64,000 bases of DNA from Ferruginibacter albus (GTDB lineage Bacteria > Bacteroidota > Bacteroidia > Chitinophagales > Chitinophagaceae). Below are positions 33,808 to 43,219 of this stretch, one piece after another. The stretch covers positions 3,436,001 to 3,500,000 of the forward strand of contig NZ_CP083388.1 in assembly GCF_020042285.1 (NCBI RefSeq), read 5' to 3'. The position numbers and the translations under genes are program-made. Position 1 is the first letter of the stretch. The number at the start of each line of letters is the position of its first letter. The notes beneath the pieces were generated by a model. It did not search any database. It saw nothing but the letters and a program-made list of their open reading frames with translations, and was not told the origin of the DNA.

Positions 33808-35895
33808 TTACAAAGGACTTTTATCATCATCAAAAATGGTTTTTTCCGGTGGTGCTTCAGTGATGCCATCCTTCATATCAATGTCCAATAATTTCTTTTC
33901 TCCAAACGGACGTTTACCGATCAATGCTTCCACATCACTTTGGAATAATACTTCTTTTTTTAATAATTCCTTAGCTAATGTTTCTACTTCCGATTTTTTG
34001 TCTGTTAATAATTTTTTTGTTTGCTGATAAGCACTCTCGATCAATTTACGTACTTCTTCATCGATCATTTTACCGGTTTCTTCACTATATGGTTTGGTAA
34101 AATAATTTTCCTGCTGTGGATCGTAGAAACTTATATTGCCTACTTTACTATTCATACCATACATGGTGATCATACCATAAGCGATCTTGGTAATTTGTTG
34201 CAAATCGTTGCTGGCTCCTGTGCTTATCTTTCCAAAGAAAATGTCTTCTGCAGCTCTTCCCCCTAGTGTCATACAAATCTGATCCATCAATTGATCCGTA
34301 TTGTACAAGTATTGTTCTTTGGGTGTGTATTGCGCATAACCTAACGCAGCTGTACCTCTTGGCACAATGGTAACTTTTAATAACGGGTACGCATGTTCGA
34401 GGAACCATCCGCAGATGGCATGACCTGCTTCGTGATAAGCAATGATCTCTTTTTCTTCCGGAGATATAATCTTGTTCTTCTTTTCCAAACCACCGATCAC
34501 CCTGTCGATCGCATCCTGGAAATCAGCCATATCAACCGCTTCTTTATTCTTGCGTGCTGCTATCAATGCTGCTTCGTTACATACGTTTGCAATATCAGCG
34601 CCCGCAAAACCAGGTGTTTGTTCTGCCAGTTTATGAATATCTAATGTCTGAGAAATTTTTATTGGTCCTAAGTGTACTTTAAAAATTGCTTCCCTGCCTT
34701 TCAGATCAGGACGATCGATAGATATTTGTCTATCAAATCTTCCGGGGCGTAGCAACGCACTGTCTAAAACATCAGGACGGTTGGTAGCAGCTAAAATGAT
34801 AATCCCTAAATCAGTTCCAAAACCATCCATTTCAACAAGTAGTTGATTCAAGGTGTTTTCTCTTTCATCATTACTCATCATCATGTTCTTGCCACGTGCT
34901 CTACCAATTGCATCGATTTCATCAATGAAAATGATACAAGGAGCTTTTTCTCTTGCTTGTTTAAACAGATCACGAACACGACTAGCACCAACGCCCACAA
35001 ACATTTCCACAAAATCACTACCGCTTAAACTAAAGAAAGGAACCTGAGCTTCACCCGCAACGGCTTTTGCCAATAAGGTTTTACCGGTTCCGGGAGGTCC
35101 GATCAATAAAGCACCTTTTGGAATTTTACCTCCAAGTGCTGTATATTTTTTGGGATTTTTAAGGAAGTCAACGATTTCCATTACTTCCACCTTTGCCTCA
35201 TCCAAACCGGCAACATCTCCAAAGTTGATGTTCACACGGGTGGTTTTATCAAATAAAGTAGCTTTTGATTTTCCGATATTGAAAATACCGCCGGGTCCGC
35301 CGCCACCACTTGGTCCGCCAACCTTTCGCATCATCAATATAAATAGTAAGCCAATTAACAGGAAGGGGAGCAAATTCAAAATGATAGAATGGACGATATC
35401 GCCCTCTTCTCCCGCATCTGAAACAACATTGGCTGCAGTAGGATGTGCCTTGATAAAATCAGACATATCATTATTAAACCCTAATATGTCTGAAATATTA
35501 AAAACAAATTGAGGTGCCTGGGCTTTTTTAGCGTTCTCATAATCATTGTTATGACCATCTCTGTTGGTAGCCAAAATAGTTTTGTAAAAAGCTGGTTTGT
35601 TATTTAAGCTGTCTTTTTTTACAGACACTCTAACATACTTTATATTACCATTGGTGATCACTTTGTAGGCATCCACATCACCTTGTATCAACATTTGCTT
35701 AAATGCCTGAAGGTTGGTTTCTACGCTGCTTCCGCTTGTATCTCTAAACACCTGGTAAGCTATTAATGCAGCAAACGCAATAGCATATATCCAATAGATA
35801 TTAAAACGGGGTTTGTTATTTTTTGCCTGGTTTTCATCTCCCGGAAGATTGGGTCCAAATTTTCTTCCGAGGTTAGGTTTATTCTCTGTTGCCAT
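33808..35895 (-). CDS. ftsH: ATP-dependent zinc metalloprotease FtsH
   Basis: Membrane-bound AAA+ protease degrading misassembled membrane and regulatory proteins. Two transmembrane helices (about 31-50 and 169-189) flank a periplasmic domain. Walker A is GPPGTGKT (266-273), Walker B IIFIDE (321-326), and the second region of homology TNRPDVLD to RPGRFDR (371-389). The zinc site is HEAGH (488-492). A Gly/Pro-rich linker follows the second helix. 695 residues, full length. It sits between rsfS and lutC. Confidence 0.97.
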   Translation of the reverse strand: MATENKPNLGRKFGPNLPGDENQAKNNKPRFNIYWIYAIAFAALIAYQVFRDTSGSSVETNLQAFKQMLIQGDVDAYKVITNGNIKYVRVSVKKDSLNNKPAFYKTILATNRDGHNNDYENAKKAQAPQFVFNISDILGFNNDMSDFIKAHPTAANVVSDAGEEGDIVHSIILNLLPFLLIGLLFILMMRKVGGPSGGGGPGGIFNIGKSKATLFDKTTRVNINFGDVAGLDEAKVEVMEIVDFLKNPKKYTALGGKIPKGALLIGPPGTGKTLLAKAVAGEAQVPFFSLSGSDFVEMFVGVGASRVRDLFKQAREKAPCIIFIDEIDAIGRARGKNMMMSNDERENTLNQLLVEMDGFGTDLGIIILAATNRPDVLDSALLRPGRFDRQISIDRPDLKGREAIFKVHLGPIKISQTLDIHKLAEQTPGFAGADIANVCNEAALIAARKNKEAVDMADFQDAIDRVIGGLEKKNKIISPEEKEIIAYHEAGHAICGWFLEHAYPLLKVTIVPRGTAALGYAQYTPKEQYLYNTDQLMDQICMTLGGRAAEDIFFGKISTGASNDLQQITKIAYGMITMYGMNSKVGNISFYDPQQENYFTKPYSEETGKMIDEEVRKLIESAYQQTKKLLTDKKSEVETLAKELLKKEVLFQSDVEALIGKRPFGEKKLLDIDMKDGITEAPPEKTIFDDDKSPL

Positions 35896-35956
35896 AAGTT
35901 CTTATTACAAATTTGTTTTTATATAGTTTAGCAGACGTATATCGATTGAATATATT

Positions 35957-36361
35957 TTAACTCTTGTGTTCCATCATCGGGGCATCGCTCCACATTTCTT
36001 CCAGCTGATAAAATTTTCTTGGTTCGGGAAGCATTACGTGTACTACCACATTCACGTAATCTATCAAGATCCACTGCAATGCTTGCCTGCCTTCGTGTTT
36101 GTATGGAATCTCAAGACATTTGCTTTTTACTTCTGCTTCAACTGAATCAGCAATTGCTTTTAATTGAATATTGTTATCAGCTTCGCAAATGATAAAAAAA
36201 TCAGCAACAGCTTCGGGGATCTTACGGAGGTCAAGGCTTATAATGTTTTGTCCCTTTTTCTCCTGTATGGCATGTATGATGGTTTTTATGATCTTGCTGT
36301 TACGGGTTAAGCGGGTAACACTGCTTTTTTTTCGTGAATCCAATAATGTCAGTTTATTCAA
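35957..36361 (-). CDS. rsfS: Ribosomal silencing factor RsfS
   Basis: Binds L14 to keep ribosomal subunits apart. The core motifs are DLRKIPEAVADFFIICEADN, QLKAIADSVE and QWILIDYVNVVVHVM. 134 residues; the first 20 residues are a basic extension. Encoded just upstream of ftsH and divergent from birA, as in many Bacteroidota. Confidence 0.93.
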   Translation of the reverse strand: MNKLTLLDSRKKSSVTRLTRNSKIIKTIIHAIQEKKGQNIISLDLRKIPEAVADFFIICEADNNIQLKAIADSVEAEVKSKCLEIPYKHEGRQALQWILIDYVNVVVHVMLPEPRKFYQLEEMWSDAPMMEHKS

Positions 36362-36477
36362 ATGCTAAAAATTTAGATTACAGATAACAAATATCATTAA
36401 CTCTGTTTTGTTTTTTAATTGACAGACCTTAGCTTGCAATTAAACCCAAAAATACTACTTCTTTATTCAATCGCCTA

Positions 36478-37224
36478 ATGCCTTTACACAGATACCCCAT
36501 AACCATCTTAAGCAGCGTTGACAGCACAAATAATTATGCTATGGCACAGGTGCATGCAGGATTGGCCAAGCACGGGTTTGCCTGTTTTGCACATAAGCAA
36601 ACTGCCGGAAGGGGACAAAGAGGGAAAAGCTGGCATACCGGCCATTCTCAAAATATTGCTTTAAGTGTGGTTATTGACCCGGGAAAATTAAAATTAAATA
36701 ACCAGTTTTATCTGTCAGCTAGTGTAGCATTGGGCTGCTACGATCTTTTTTCAAAATATGCGGGTGATGAAACAAGCATTAAATGGGCAAACGATATATA
36801 CTGGCAAAACAGGAAGGCAGGCGGTATTTTAATTGAGAACATCACTCGTGATAAAAGCTGGAAATGGTCTATAGCAGGGATCGGCATCAACATCAACCAG
36901 TCAAGATTTTCTAAAGAGCTGAAAAACCCCGTTTCTTTAAAACAAATAACAGGAAAAGATTTTGATATAGAAATAATGGCGAAAGAACTGCATAAAGCTG
37001 TTATGAAAAGAATTGATGAGCTGAATGCTGCCAACTATAAAAGTATCTTGACAGAATATAATGAGCACCTCTATAAATTAAACGAACCGGTACGTTTAAA
37101 AAAGAACAATGCCGTTTTTTCTACTGTTATAAAATCTGTATCTGCTAACGGAGAACTACATACGAAAGACACCCTGGAAAGACATTTTACCTTTGGGGAA
37201 GTGGAATGGATAATAAATGTGTAA
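36478..37224 (+). CDS. birA: Biotin-[acetyl-CoA-carboxylase] ligase, class I (no HTH)
   Basis: Attaches biotin to carrier proteins. Motifs: SSVDSTNNYAM, KQTAGRGQRGKSW (biotinyl-AMP loop), SIKWANDIYW and GIGININQS. 248 residues, without the N-terminal DNA-binding domain, so it is not expected to be a repressor. Divergent from rsfS with a 116-bp AT-rich spacer. Confidence 0.93.
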   Translation: MPLHRYPITILSSVDSTNNYAMAQVHAGLAKHGFACFAHKQTAGRGQRGKSWHTGHSQNIALSVVIDPGKLKLNNQFYLSASVALGCYDLFSKYAGDETSIKWANDIYWQNRKAGGILIENITRDKSWKWSIAGIGININQSRFSKELKNPVSLKQITGKDFDIEIMAKELHKAVMKRIDELNAANYKSILTEYNEHLYKLNEPVRLKKNNAVFSTVIKSVSANGELHTKDTLERHFTFGEVEWIINV

Positions 37225-37271
37225 GCGCATAGGTAATTTTATAATCTTAGATATAATTAAGTTTCCCTACG

Positions 37272-37279
37272 TAATTTTG
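37272..37279 (+). promoter_or_regulatory. -7 promoter element of lutB
   Basis: TAATTTTG matches TAnnTTTG, 15 bp before the lutB ATG; the leader would be about 9 nt. Confidence 0.55.
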
Positions 37280-37294
37280 TTATAGCACACCATT

Positions 37295-38674
37295 ATGACA
37301 GAAGCCGCCGATTCCTTTACAGCAAAAAGCACTATAAAAGCCGCCGATCTGGAGCATCGACGCAAGATCAATTTTAATATTGGTAAATACAATGCTGCCG
37401 TTCCTAACGGAAAAGCGCAGTTCGCTGATCTGCATTTAGCAAGAGAAAGAGCCAAAAATATTAAGTGGCGTGCTATAGAAACATTAGATAAACAACTGGA
37501 AGATTTTGAGCTTAATTTTTCCAAACGCGGCGGCAAAGTGATCTGGGCCGAAACTGCAGAACAAGCCATCGAAGAGATTCTCACTATTTGCAAAGAAAAA
37601 AATTGTAAGACAGTAGTGAAAAGCAAAAGCATGGTTACGGAAGAAATTCACTTGAACGATGCCTTGCAACAAAATGGAATTGAAAGTATAGAAACAGACC
37701 TTGGAGAATACATACAACAGTTAGATGGAGAACCGCCTTATCATATTGTTACTCCTGCCATGCATAAAAGCAAGGAAGATATTGCCAAGCTTTTTGCCAA
37801 TAAATTAGGCACCGATCCAAAACTAACACCCGAACAATTAACATTAGTTGCCCGAAAGATATTGCGTGAAAAATATACAAGAGCGGAAGTTGGTGTAACC
37901 GGCGCTAATTTTATCATCAGTGATATTGGTGGTATTGCCGTTACCGAAAATGAAGGCAATGCAAGATTAAGTTGCGCTTTTCCTAAAACGCATATTGTAA
38001 TTGTGGGTATTGAAAAAATGATCCCTTCTGTTACTGATCTCGGATTGTTTTGGCCATTGCTTTCTACTTTTGGCACCGGGCAAAAAGTTACTGTTTACAA
38101 TACCATTGTTACAGGACCAAAACAGGAAAATGAAACTGACGGGCCGGAAGAAATGTATGTGATATTGTTAGATAACGGAAGAACCAACATCTTACAAAAT
38201 CCTAAACAAAGAGAAAGCTTGTATTGCATACGTTGCGGCGCCTGTTTAAATGCCTGCCCTGTCTATAAAAATATTGGTGGACATGCATATGGTGTTACCT
38301 ACAGCGGACCGATCGGCAGTGTTATTACACCTCATTTAAAAGGAATAGATGATTATAAGCATTTAAGTTATGCCTCTTCCTTATGCGGTAACTGTACCGA
38401 AGTGTGTGCAGTTAAAATAAACCTGCATGAGTTATTGTTAGAAAATCGCCACGAATCGGTGGAAGAAGGCTTTACGAGCTTCAGTGAAAATACTGCGTGG
38501 AAATTATGGAAAATAGCAAGTCTTAAAAGAGGAATGATGAACATAGGCAACGGTAATATTAAAAATAAAGTAGTGAACGGATTATTTAAAGGATGGAAGA
38601 AACACAGAAGTGATCTGCATTTCAGCGGCAAAACCTTCAATCAATTGTGGAAAGAAAGGTTTAATGTAAAATGA
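37295..38674 (+). CDS. lutB: LutB-type iron-sulfur protein
   Basis: 459 residues. The N-terminal LUD domain (about 60-290) includes GVTGANFIISDIGGIAVTENEGN. Two 4Fe-4S motifs follow: CIRCGACLNACPVY and CGNCTEVCAVKI, with the second cluster's last Cys replaced by the hydrophobic stretch in the usual fashion of this family. It acts in L-lactate oxidation with LutA and LutC; lutC is in the opposite run. A polysaccharide deacetylase-like gene starts 22 bp downstream. Confidence 0.9.
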   Translation: MTEAADSFTAKSTIKAADLEHRRKINFNIGKYNAAVPNGKAQFADLHLARERAKNIKWRAIETLDKQLEDFELNFSKRGGKVIWAETAEQAIEEILTICKEKNCKTVVKSKSMVTEEIHLNDALQQNGIESIETDLGEYIQQLDGEPPYHIVTPAMHKSKEDIAKLFANKLGTDPKLTPEQLTLVARKILREKYTRAEVGVTGANFIISDIGGIAVTENEGNARLSCAFPKTHIVIVGIEKMIPSVTDLGLFWPLLSTFGTGQKVTVYNTIVTGPKQENETDGPEEMYVILLDNGRTNILQNPKQRESLYCIRCGACLNACPVYKNIGGHAYGVTYSGPIGSVITPHLKGIDDYKHLSYASSLCGNCTEVCAVKINLHELLLENRHESVEEGFTSFSENTAWKLWKIASLKRGMMNIGNGNIKNKVVNGLFKGWKKHRSDLHFSGKTFNQLWKERFNVK

Positions 38675-38696
38675 TCTTATTCAGCTAAACCAACTA

Positions 38697-39995
38697 ATGG
38701 TATTACTATATTCCTCATCATCAACATCACGCCTGCAATACATCTGCAATTTTATTTTTAAAGAATTGCTGAATACCGATGTTGCCATTACAACGGATAC
38801 TATCGAATTTGAAAACAATACCGGCGTTAAAATAAATTATAGCAACCGGGAATTTTCGTCTTCCTCCTTTACTCTTATACCTGCTGCCTTATTGTTTGAA
38901 ACTGATATTAAAGAGCAACCAATTGAATGTTTTGAAACCAATAGCTATAAAGCTTTTTTTAAAACAATCGGTAATTTTTCGTTCGATATTTTTGCCGCAT
39001 CTTTTTATTTATTGAGTCGATACGAAGAATACCTGCCTCATGAAAAAGATATGTATGGAAGATACTCTCATGAATCTTCATTAGCTTATAAAGAAGAATT
39101 TTTAAAGCTGCCGTTGATCAATATCTGGGTACAAGATTTTGCAAAAAACTTAAGATCTAAATTTTCACTTTTCTCGTTTCAATTTTCCCCTTTTACGTTT
39201 ATTCCTACTTATGATATTGATATAGCTTATGCTTACAAAGGCAAAGGATTATTAAAAAATATCGGAGGATCAGTACGGTCATTTTTCACCTTTAAATTTT
39301 CGGCATTTAGCGAAAGGATAGCTGTTTTAGCAGGTATAAAAAAAGATCCTTACGATACATTTGAATGGCTGGATAAGCTGCATAAAAAATATAACTTAAG
39401 TCCTCTTTATTTTTTTCTGGTTGCCGAAAAAAATTATCTCTACGATAAAAACACGTTGCCTCATACCAAAATAATGAAGCAGTTGATAGCTGATCATGCA
39501 AAAAAATATCCCATCGGCATTCATCCTTCCTGGCAAAGCGGCGATGATCTTTCTTTACTAAAAAAAGAAATCAGCTTTTTGCAAGAGGTGTCCGGAAAAG
39601 AGATCAAAGAATGTCGGCGTCATTACCTGCGCTTTAATATTCCTGAAGGATATTATAAGTTACTTGACATCAATATGCTAAGCGATCATTCCATGGCATA
39701 CGCCACAGTCAATGGATTCAGGGCTTCTATAGCTAACTCCTTTTATTGGTACGATCTTAAAAATGAAAAACAAACAGCCTTAAGAGTTCATCCTTTTTGT
39801 TATATGGAAGCCAACTCCTTATTTGAGCAAAAAGTTTCTGCCGAAGAAGCATTTACTGAAATGGTTTATTATGCCAATATTTGCAAACAGGTTGGCGGCA
39901 CCATGGTAACATTATGGCACAACCATATGATAAGCAGCGAAAAAACATACAAAGGCTGGGCAGAAGCGTATGAAAAATTCTTAGCTACTTTGTAA
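38697..39995 (+). CDS. Polysaccharide deacetylase-family protein, DUF7033-type
   Basis: 432 residues without a signal peptide. The N-terminal half has an alpha/beta pattern. The second half has a TYDIDIAYAYKGKG motif resembling a deacetylase motif 1 and a GIHPSWQS/HNHMIS histidine pattern, but not the classic TFDDGP of CE4 enzymes. Activity is therefore uncertain. It is followed by PAP2 and GT2 genes, suggesting a surface-glycan or lipid-carrier role. Confidence 0.7.
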   Translation: MVLLYSSSSTSRLQYICNFIFKELLNTDVAITTDTIEFENNTGVKINYSNREFSSSSFTLIPAALLFETDIKEQPIECFETNSYKAFFKTIGNFSFDIFAASFYLLSRYEEYLPHEKDMYGRYSHESSLAYKEEFLKLPLINIWVQDFAKNLRSKFSLFSFQFSPFTFIPTYDIDIAYAYKGKGLLKNIGGSVRSFFTFKFSAFSERIAVLAGIKKDPYDTFEWLDKLHKKYNLSPLYFFLVAEKNYLYDKNTLPHTKIMKQLIADHAKKYPIGIHPSWQSGDDLSLLKKEISFLQEVSGKEIKECRRHYLRFNIPEGYYKLLDINMLSDHSMAYATVNGFRASIANSFYWYDLKNEKQTALRVHPFCYMEANSLFEQKVSAEEAFTEMVYYANICKQVGGTMVTLWHNHMISSEKTYKGWAEAYEKFLATL

Positions 39996-40035
39996 ATCAT
40001 ATTCATCGATCTAAATTAAAATCATAGTTTAACGA

Positions 40036-40665
40036 ATGAAAAAAACAATTGCAGATAACTGTATTTTTTTTACCGGTTATATTGTATTTGTACTGTGTGT
40101 GGTTGTTTTTATAACTGCTTACAACAAGGTGGATGGATTTTTATTACTAAACAACTTTCATTGTAAACCGTTAACTGCTTTTTTAAATATTTATACCAAT
40201 GCCGGCGATGGAGTTTTTTCTTTAGCATTGGTTCTTTTGTTTTTTCTTTTTAAAAACCGCTCTATTGCCATACAGATCTTATTATCGTTTTTATTGTCGG
40301 GAGCAATAGTACAGATAATAAAACACAGCTACACTATGCTACGTCCAAAAGCTTTATTGCTGCAAGAACACATTTCTTACTCATTGATCGATACCATACA
40401 ATTAGCCGGCAATAACAGTTTCCCTTCAGGTCACGCTACCTCTGCATTTGCATTGGCAACCATATTGGCTATCAACATAAAAAACAAATGGTGGGGATTG
40501 TTGTTTTTACTATTCGCTATCAGCATTGCTTATTCAAGAGTGTATGTGGGAGATCATTTTCCCGTAGATACTTTAGGCGGCTCAATGGTGGGTGTTTTAA
40601 CAGCTTTGTTGATCCATCAACTTACATTAAACAGGTTTTATATAAAGCGGCAAAACCTGCAATAA
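40036..40665 (+). CDS. PAP2-family phosphatase
   Basis: 209 residues with about six transmembrane helices. The phosphatase tripartite motif is present: K-x6-RP (KHSYTMLRPK), PSGH (FPSGHATS) and SRVYVGDHFPVD. Such enzymes dephosphorylate lipid carriers such as undecaprenyl diphosphate or phosphatidic acid. It sits 5-10 bp before the GT2 promoter and may share its pathway. Confidence 0.88.
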   Translation: MKKTIADNCIFFTGYIVFVLCVVVFITAYNKVDGFLLLNNFHCKPLTAFLNIYTNAGDGVFSLALVLLFFLFKNRSIAIQILLSFLLSGAIVQIIKHSYTMLRPKALLLQEHISYSLIDTIQLAGNNSFPSGHATSAFALATILAINIKNKWWGLLFLLFAISIAYSRVYVGDHFPVDTLGGSMVGVLTALLIHQLTLNRFYIKRQNLQ

Positions 40666-40669
40666 TTCG

Positions 40670-40677
40670 TAGGTTTG
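40670..40677 (+). promoter_or_regulatory. -7 promoter element of the GT2 gene
   Basis: TAGGTTTG matches TAnnTTTG, 18 bp before the ATG at 40696. It lies at the end of the PAP2 gene. Confidence 0.5.
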
Positions 40678-40695
40678 CGCACTTGTTTTACTATT

Positions 40696-41445
40696 ATGAT
40701 CCTTGGAAAAAAAATCGTTATTGTATTACCTGCTTATAATGCAGCACTTACGTTACAACAAACGTATGCAGAAATCCCTTTTGATATTGTTGATGAAGTA
40801 GTATTGGTAGATGACAACAGTAAAGACGAAACTGTTATAGTCGGGCGTCAGTTAGGCATTCAGCATATAATAAAGCACGAACAAAATCGAGGCTATGGCG
40901 GTAATCAAAAAACCTGTTACAACAAAGCATTGGAATTGGGTGCTGATATTGTTATCATGCTGCATCCCGACTACCAATATACTCCCAAGCTGATACACTC
41001 AATGGCTTACCTGATTGCCAACGGCGTTTACCCGGTAGTGCTAGGCTCCCGCATCCTGGGCAATGGCGCTTTAAATGGCGGAATGCCTTTGTATAAATAT
41101 GTTTCCAACCGGCTATTAACCTTATTTCAAAATTTGCTGTTGTGGCAAAAACTTTCAGAGTATCATACCGGTTATCGTGCATTTTCGGCAGAAGTATTAA
41201 AGCGGATCAATTATGAAGCCAACTCAGACGATTTTGTTTTTGACAATGAAATGTTGTCGCAAATCATGTACGCAGGTTACGAAATTGCCGAGATAACCTG
41301 TCCTACTAAATATTTTGAAGAAGCATCGAGCATTAATTTTAGCAGAAGTATAAAATATGGACTGGGTGTATTACGCACATCGGTGGTACATCGCTTATGT
41401 AAATGGAAGGTTCTAAAAAGAGAAATGTATAAAGTCAACAACTAA
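40696..41445 (+). CDS. Glycosyltransferase family 2 (dolichyl-phosphate mannosyltransferase-like)
   Basis: GT-A fold with VIVLPAYNAALTL at the N-terminus, VLVDDNSKDET (nucleotide binding), the GYGGNQKTCYNKAL acceptor-site motif and the DxD-type HPDYQY block. No transmembrane segments are obvious, so it is soluble or peripheral. It would transfer a sugar from a nucleotide donor to a lipid carrier. About 249 residues; a TTG at 40675 lies in the promoter box. A terminator follows. Confidence 0.88.
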   Translation: MILGKKIVIVLPAYNAALTLQQTYAEIPFDIVDEVVLVDDNSKDETVIVGRQLGIQHIIKHEQNRGYGGNQKTCYNKALELGADIVIMLHPDYQYTPKLIHSMAYLIANGVYPVVLGSRILGNGALNGGMPLYKYVSNRLLTLFQNLLLWQKLSEYHTGYRAFSAEVLKRINYEANSDDFVFDNEMLSQIMYAGYEIAEITCPTKYFEEASSINFSRSIKYGLGVLRTSVVHRLCKWKVLKREMYKVNN

Positions 41446-41455
41446 TAACTAATAA

Positions 41456-41489
41456 GAAAAGGCTATCCCATATTGAGATAGCCTTTTTT
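41456..41489. terminator. Bidirectional terminator between the GT2 gene and the PUL
   Basis: GGCTATC (41461-41467) pairs with GATAGCC (41477-41483), followed by six T on the plus strand and preceded by AAAA, which is a T-run on the minus strand. Confidence 0.88.
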
Positions 41490-41506
41490 CTTACTAAAAA
41501 CTAAAT

Positions 41507-42979
41507 TTATTTTCCTTGTAACCCTAACTGGTATAACTGACCAACTTCCTCATCGCTAAGAGGTGCTTTGAAAAATCTAACATCACTCATACCTGCTGTA
41601 ATTCCATGTGCCCAATAAATGGACGAGGCTGCATCAGGGGTTCCGGTAGGACCACCCCAAGGTGAGCTTGCTCCAAAATCATCCGAGAAATGGAAGGTTC
41701 CAAAAGTAACCTTAACATCGCCGGCACCTGGCTTTGTATCAATATTTTCGCCGGAGGCTATAAGATTGTAATATAGATGATCGTCTAATTTTACTCCATT
41801 AACGTAAGTAGACATTGGTCTTGGATTAGGAGTATAGCCAAAAAATGTTTGTACTACATGTATCCATTTAGAACCGTCTCCTGCGCCTGCCACAGTTGCA
41901 GAAAAACGACTTGAATCATCTAAATGATCTGTACTCAATCCCTGATAATCGCCATATTGAATATTACGTCCATCAATTTGTCTGATCACACTACCAAACT
42001 CAAATACATCTGTAGCCGGATTATCGTTGGTATGCAATGTAAGTTGATAAGGTCCATATTGCCCCCCAACCTGAAGACTTGCAACACCAAACAGGGAAGT
42101 ATATCTTCCGCCGGTTGCCGGATAAGTTGTTGCATTACTATTAGCAATTTTAACCCACATGCTAATAGAGTATTGATCTAAAGAGTTTTGCTGATTTAGA
42201 TTTGAAATGGTTGGATATATTAAATAACCGGTAGAAAAATTAGCATAAGCCCCGAAAGGACCGCCGCTTCCACCATAAGTTACTGTTCCCCCGGTTTTTT
42301 CGGCAGAAGTGCTAGATACAGTTTCTTTACTATCAGTACGGAATGGCCAATAAGCCGCTAACCTGTCTGAAGCAACATCATTAGAACTTGCAGGCAAAGG
42401 CGCTGCAATCGTAAGCGTATTAGAAACAGAACCGGCACCTGTTGTAACTATAACAGTTTGAGCGCCCGTTGTAAGATCAGAAGGCACTGTTACGGTAAGG
42501 CTTGTAGCGCTTGTTGAAGTTACTGTAGCAGTTTTACCACCAATGGTAACTGTAGCGCCGCTAAGATTTGTACCTGTAATAGTAATCGTTCCACCAGCAC
42601 TTACCGATGTTGGCGCAATAGCCGCAATAGTAGGCGTCGTTGGAGTAGCATCAACAATTGTAACCGTTTTTGAAACCGAGCCGCCACTTGTAGTAACTAC
42701 AACAGTTTGAGCGCCCGTTGCAACTCCCGAAGGAATTGTTACCACAATGCTCGTTGCACTAGGGCTTGACACCGTAGCGCTTTTACCACCAATGGTAACT
42801 GTGGCACTGCTAAGGTTAGTACCTGTAATAGTAATCGTTTGTCCCACGCTGGCAGATGATGGGGATATTGTTGTAACAGTTGGAGCAGGCGCAGAAGGAC
42901 TGTCGCTCTTACTACACGAAACCATGGCAAACACCGCCATAAAAAATACACTTAAACCAGCAAGCAAGATTTTTTTCAT
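41507..42979 (-). CDS. IPT/TIG and LamG-type lipoprotein of the PUL
   Basis: Signal with lipobox AMVSC (Cys22), so surface or periplasmic lipoprotein. Two tandem IPT/TIG domains (about 33-108 and 116-191) share long identical stretches such as GTNLS-ATVTIGGK-ATV. The C-terminal part (about 205-480) is a LamG/concanavalin-like beta-sandwich (AAYWPFRTDSKE, ISMWVKIAN, GLQGK end). It is probably a glycan-binding surface protein of the adjacent SusCD system. 490 residues, last gene of the PUL, with a 240-bp gap before it. Confidence 0.85.
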   Translation of the reverse strand: MKKILLAGLSVFFMAVFAMVSCSKSDSPSAPAPTVTTISPSSASVGQTITITGTNLSSATVTIGGKSATVSSPSATSIVVTIPSGVATGAQTVVVTTSGGSVSKTVTIVDATPTTPTIAAIAPTSVSAGGTITITGTNLSGATVTIGGKTATVTSTSATSLTVTVPSDLTTGAQTVIVTTGAGSVSNTLTIAAPLPASSNDVASDRLAAYWPFRTDSKETVSSTSAEKTGGTVTYGGSGGPFGAYANFSTGYLIYPTISNLNQQNSLDQYSISMWVKIANSNATTYPATGGRYTSLFGVASLQVGGQYGPYQLTLHTNDNPATDVFEFGSVIRQIDGRNIQYGDYQGLSTDHLDDSSRFSATVAGAGDGSKWIHVVQTFFGYTPNPRPMSTYVNGVKLDDHLYYNLIASGENIDTKPGAGDVKVTFGTFHFSDDFGASSPWGGPTGTPDAASSIYWAHGITAGMSDVRFFKAPLSDEEVGQLYQLGLQGK

Positions 42980-43219
42980 TTTGATTGATTTTTAAATAAT
43001 AAAAAAGTTTTGAAAGTTTTAGGTTTATTAAGGATACAATCGTTACAGCACTCAAACTACATCATAATTTCTTATTTAAATTATTCACGAGCTATGTTTG
43101 CCAAACTTTATTTTTATAAGGTAGAATTTAAAAAATATTTTCTGTGTGTTTTGATACCGACTCTTGTTTTCTATAGCGTCATCGTTGTGAACTTGTTCTG
43201 TTTTACTCTTAATATATTC

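Noticed and set aside
38697..39995. Classical CE4 polysaccharide deacetylase
   Set aside because: The TFDDGP motif is absent; the family link is only by overall pattern, so activity is left open.
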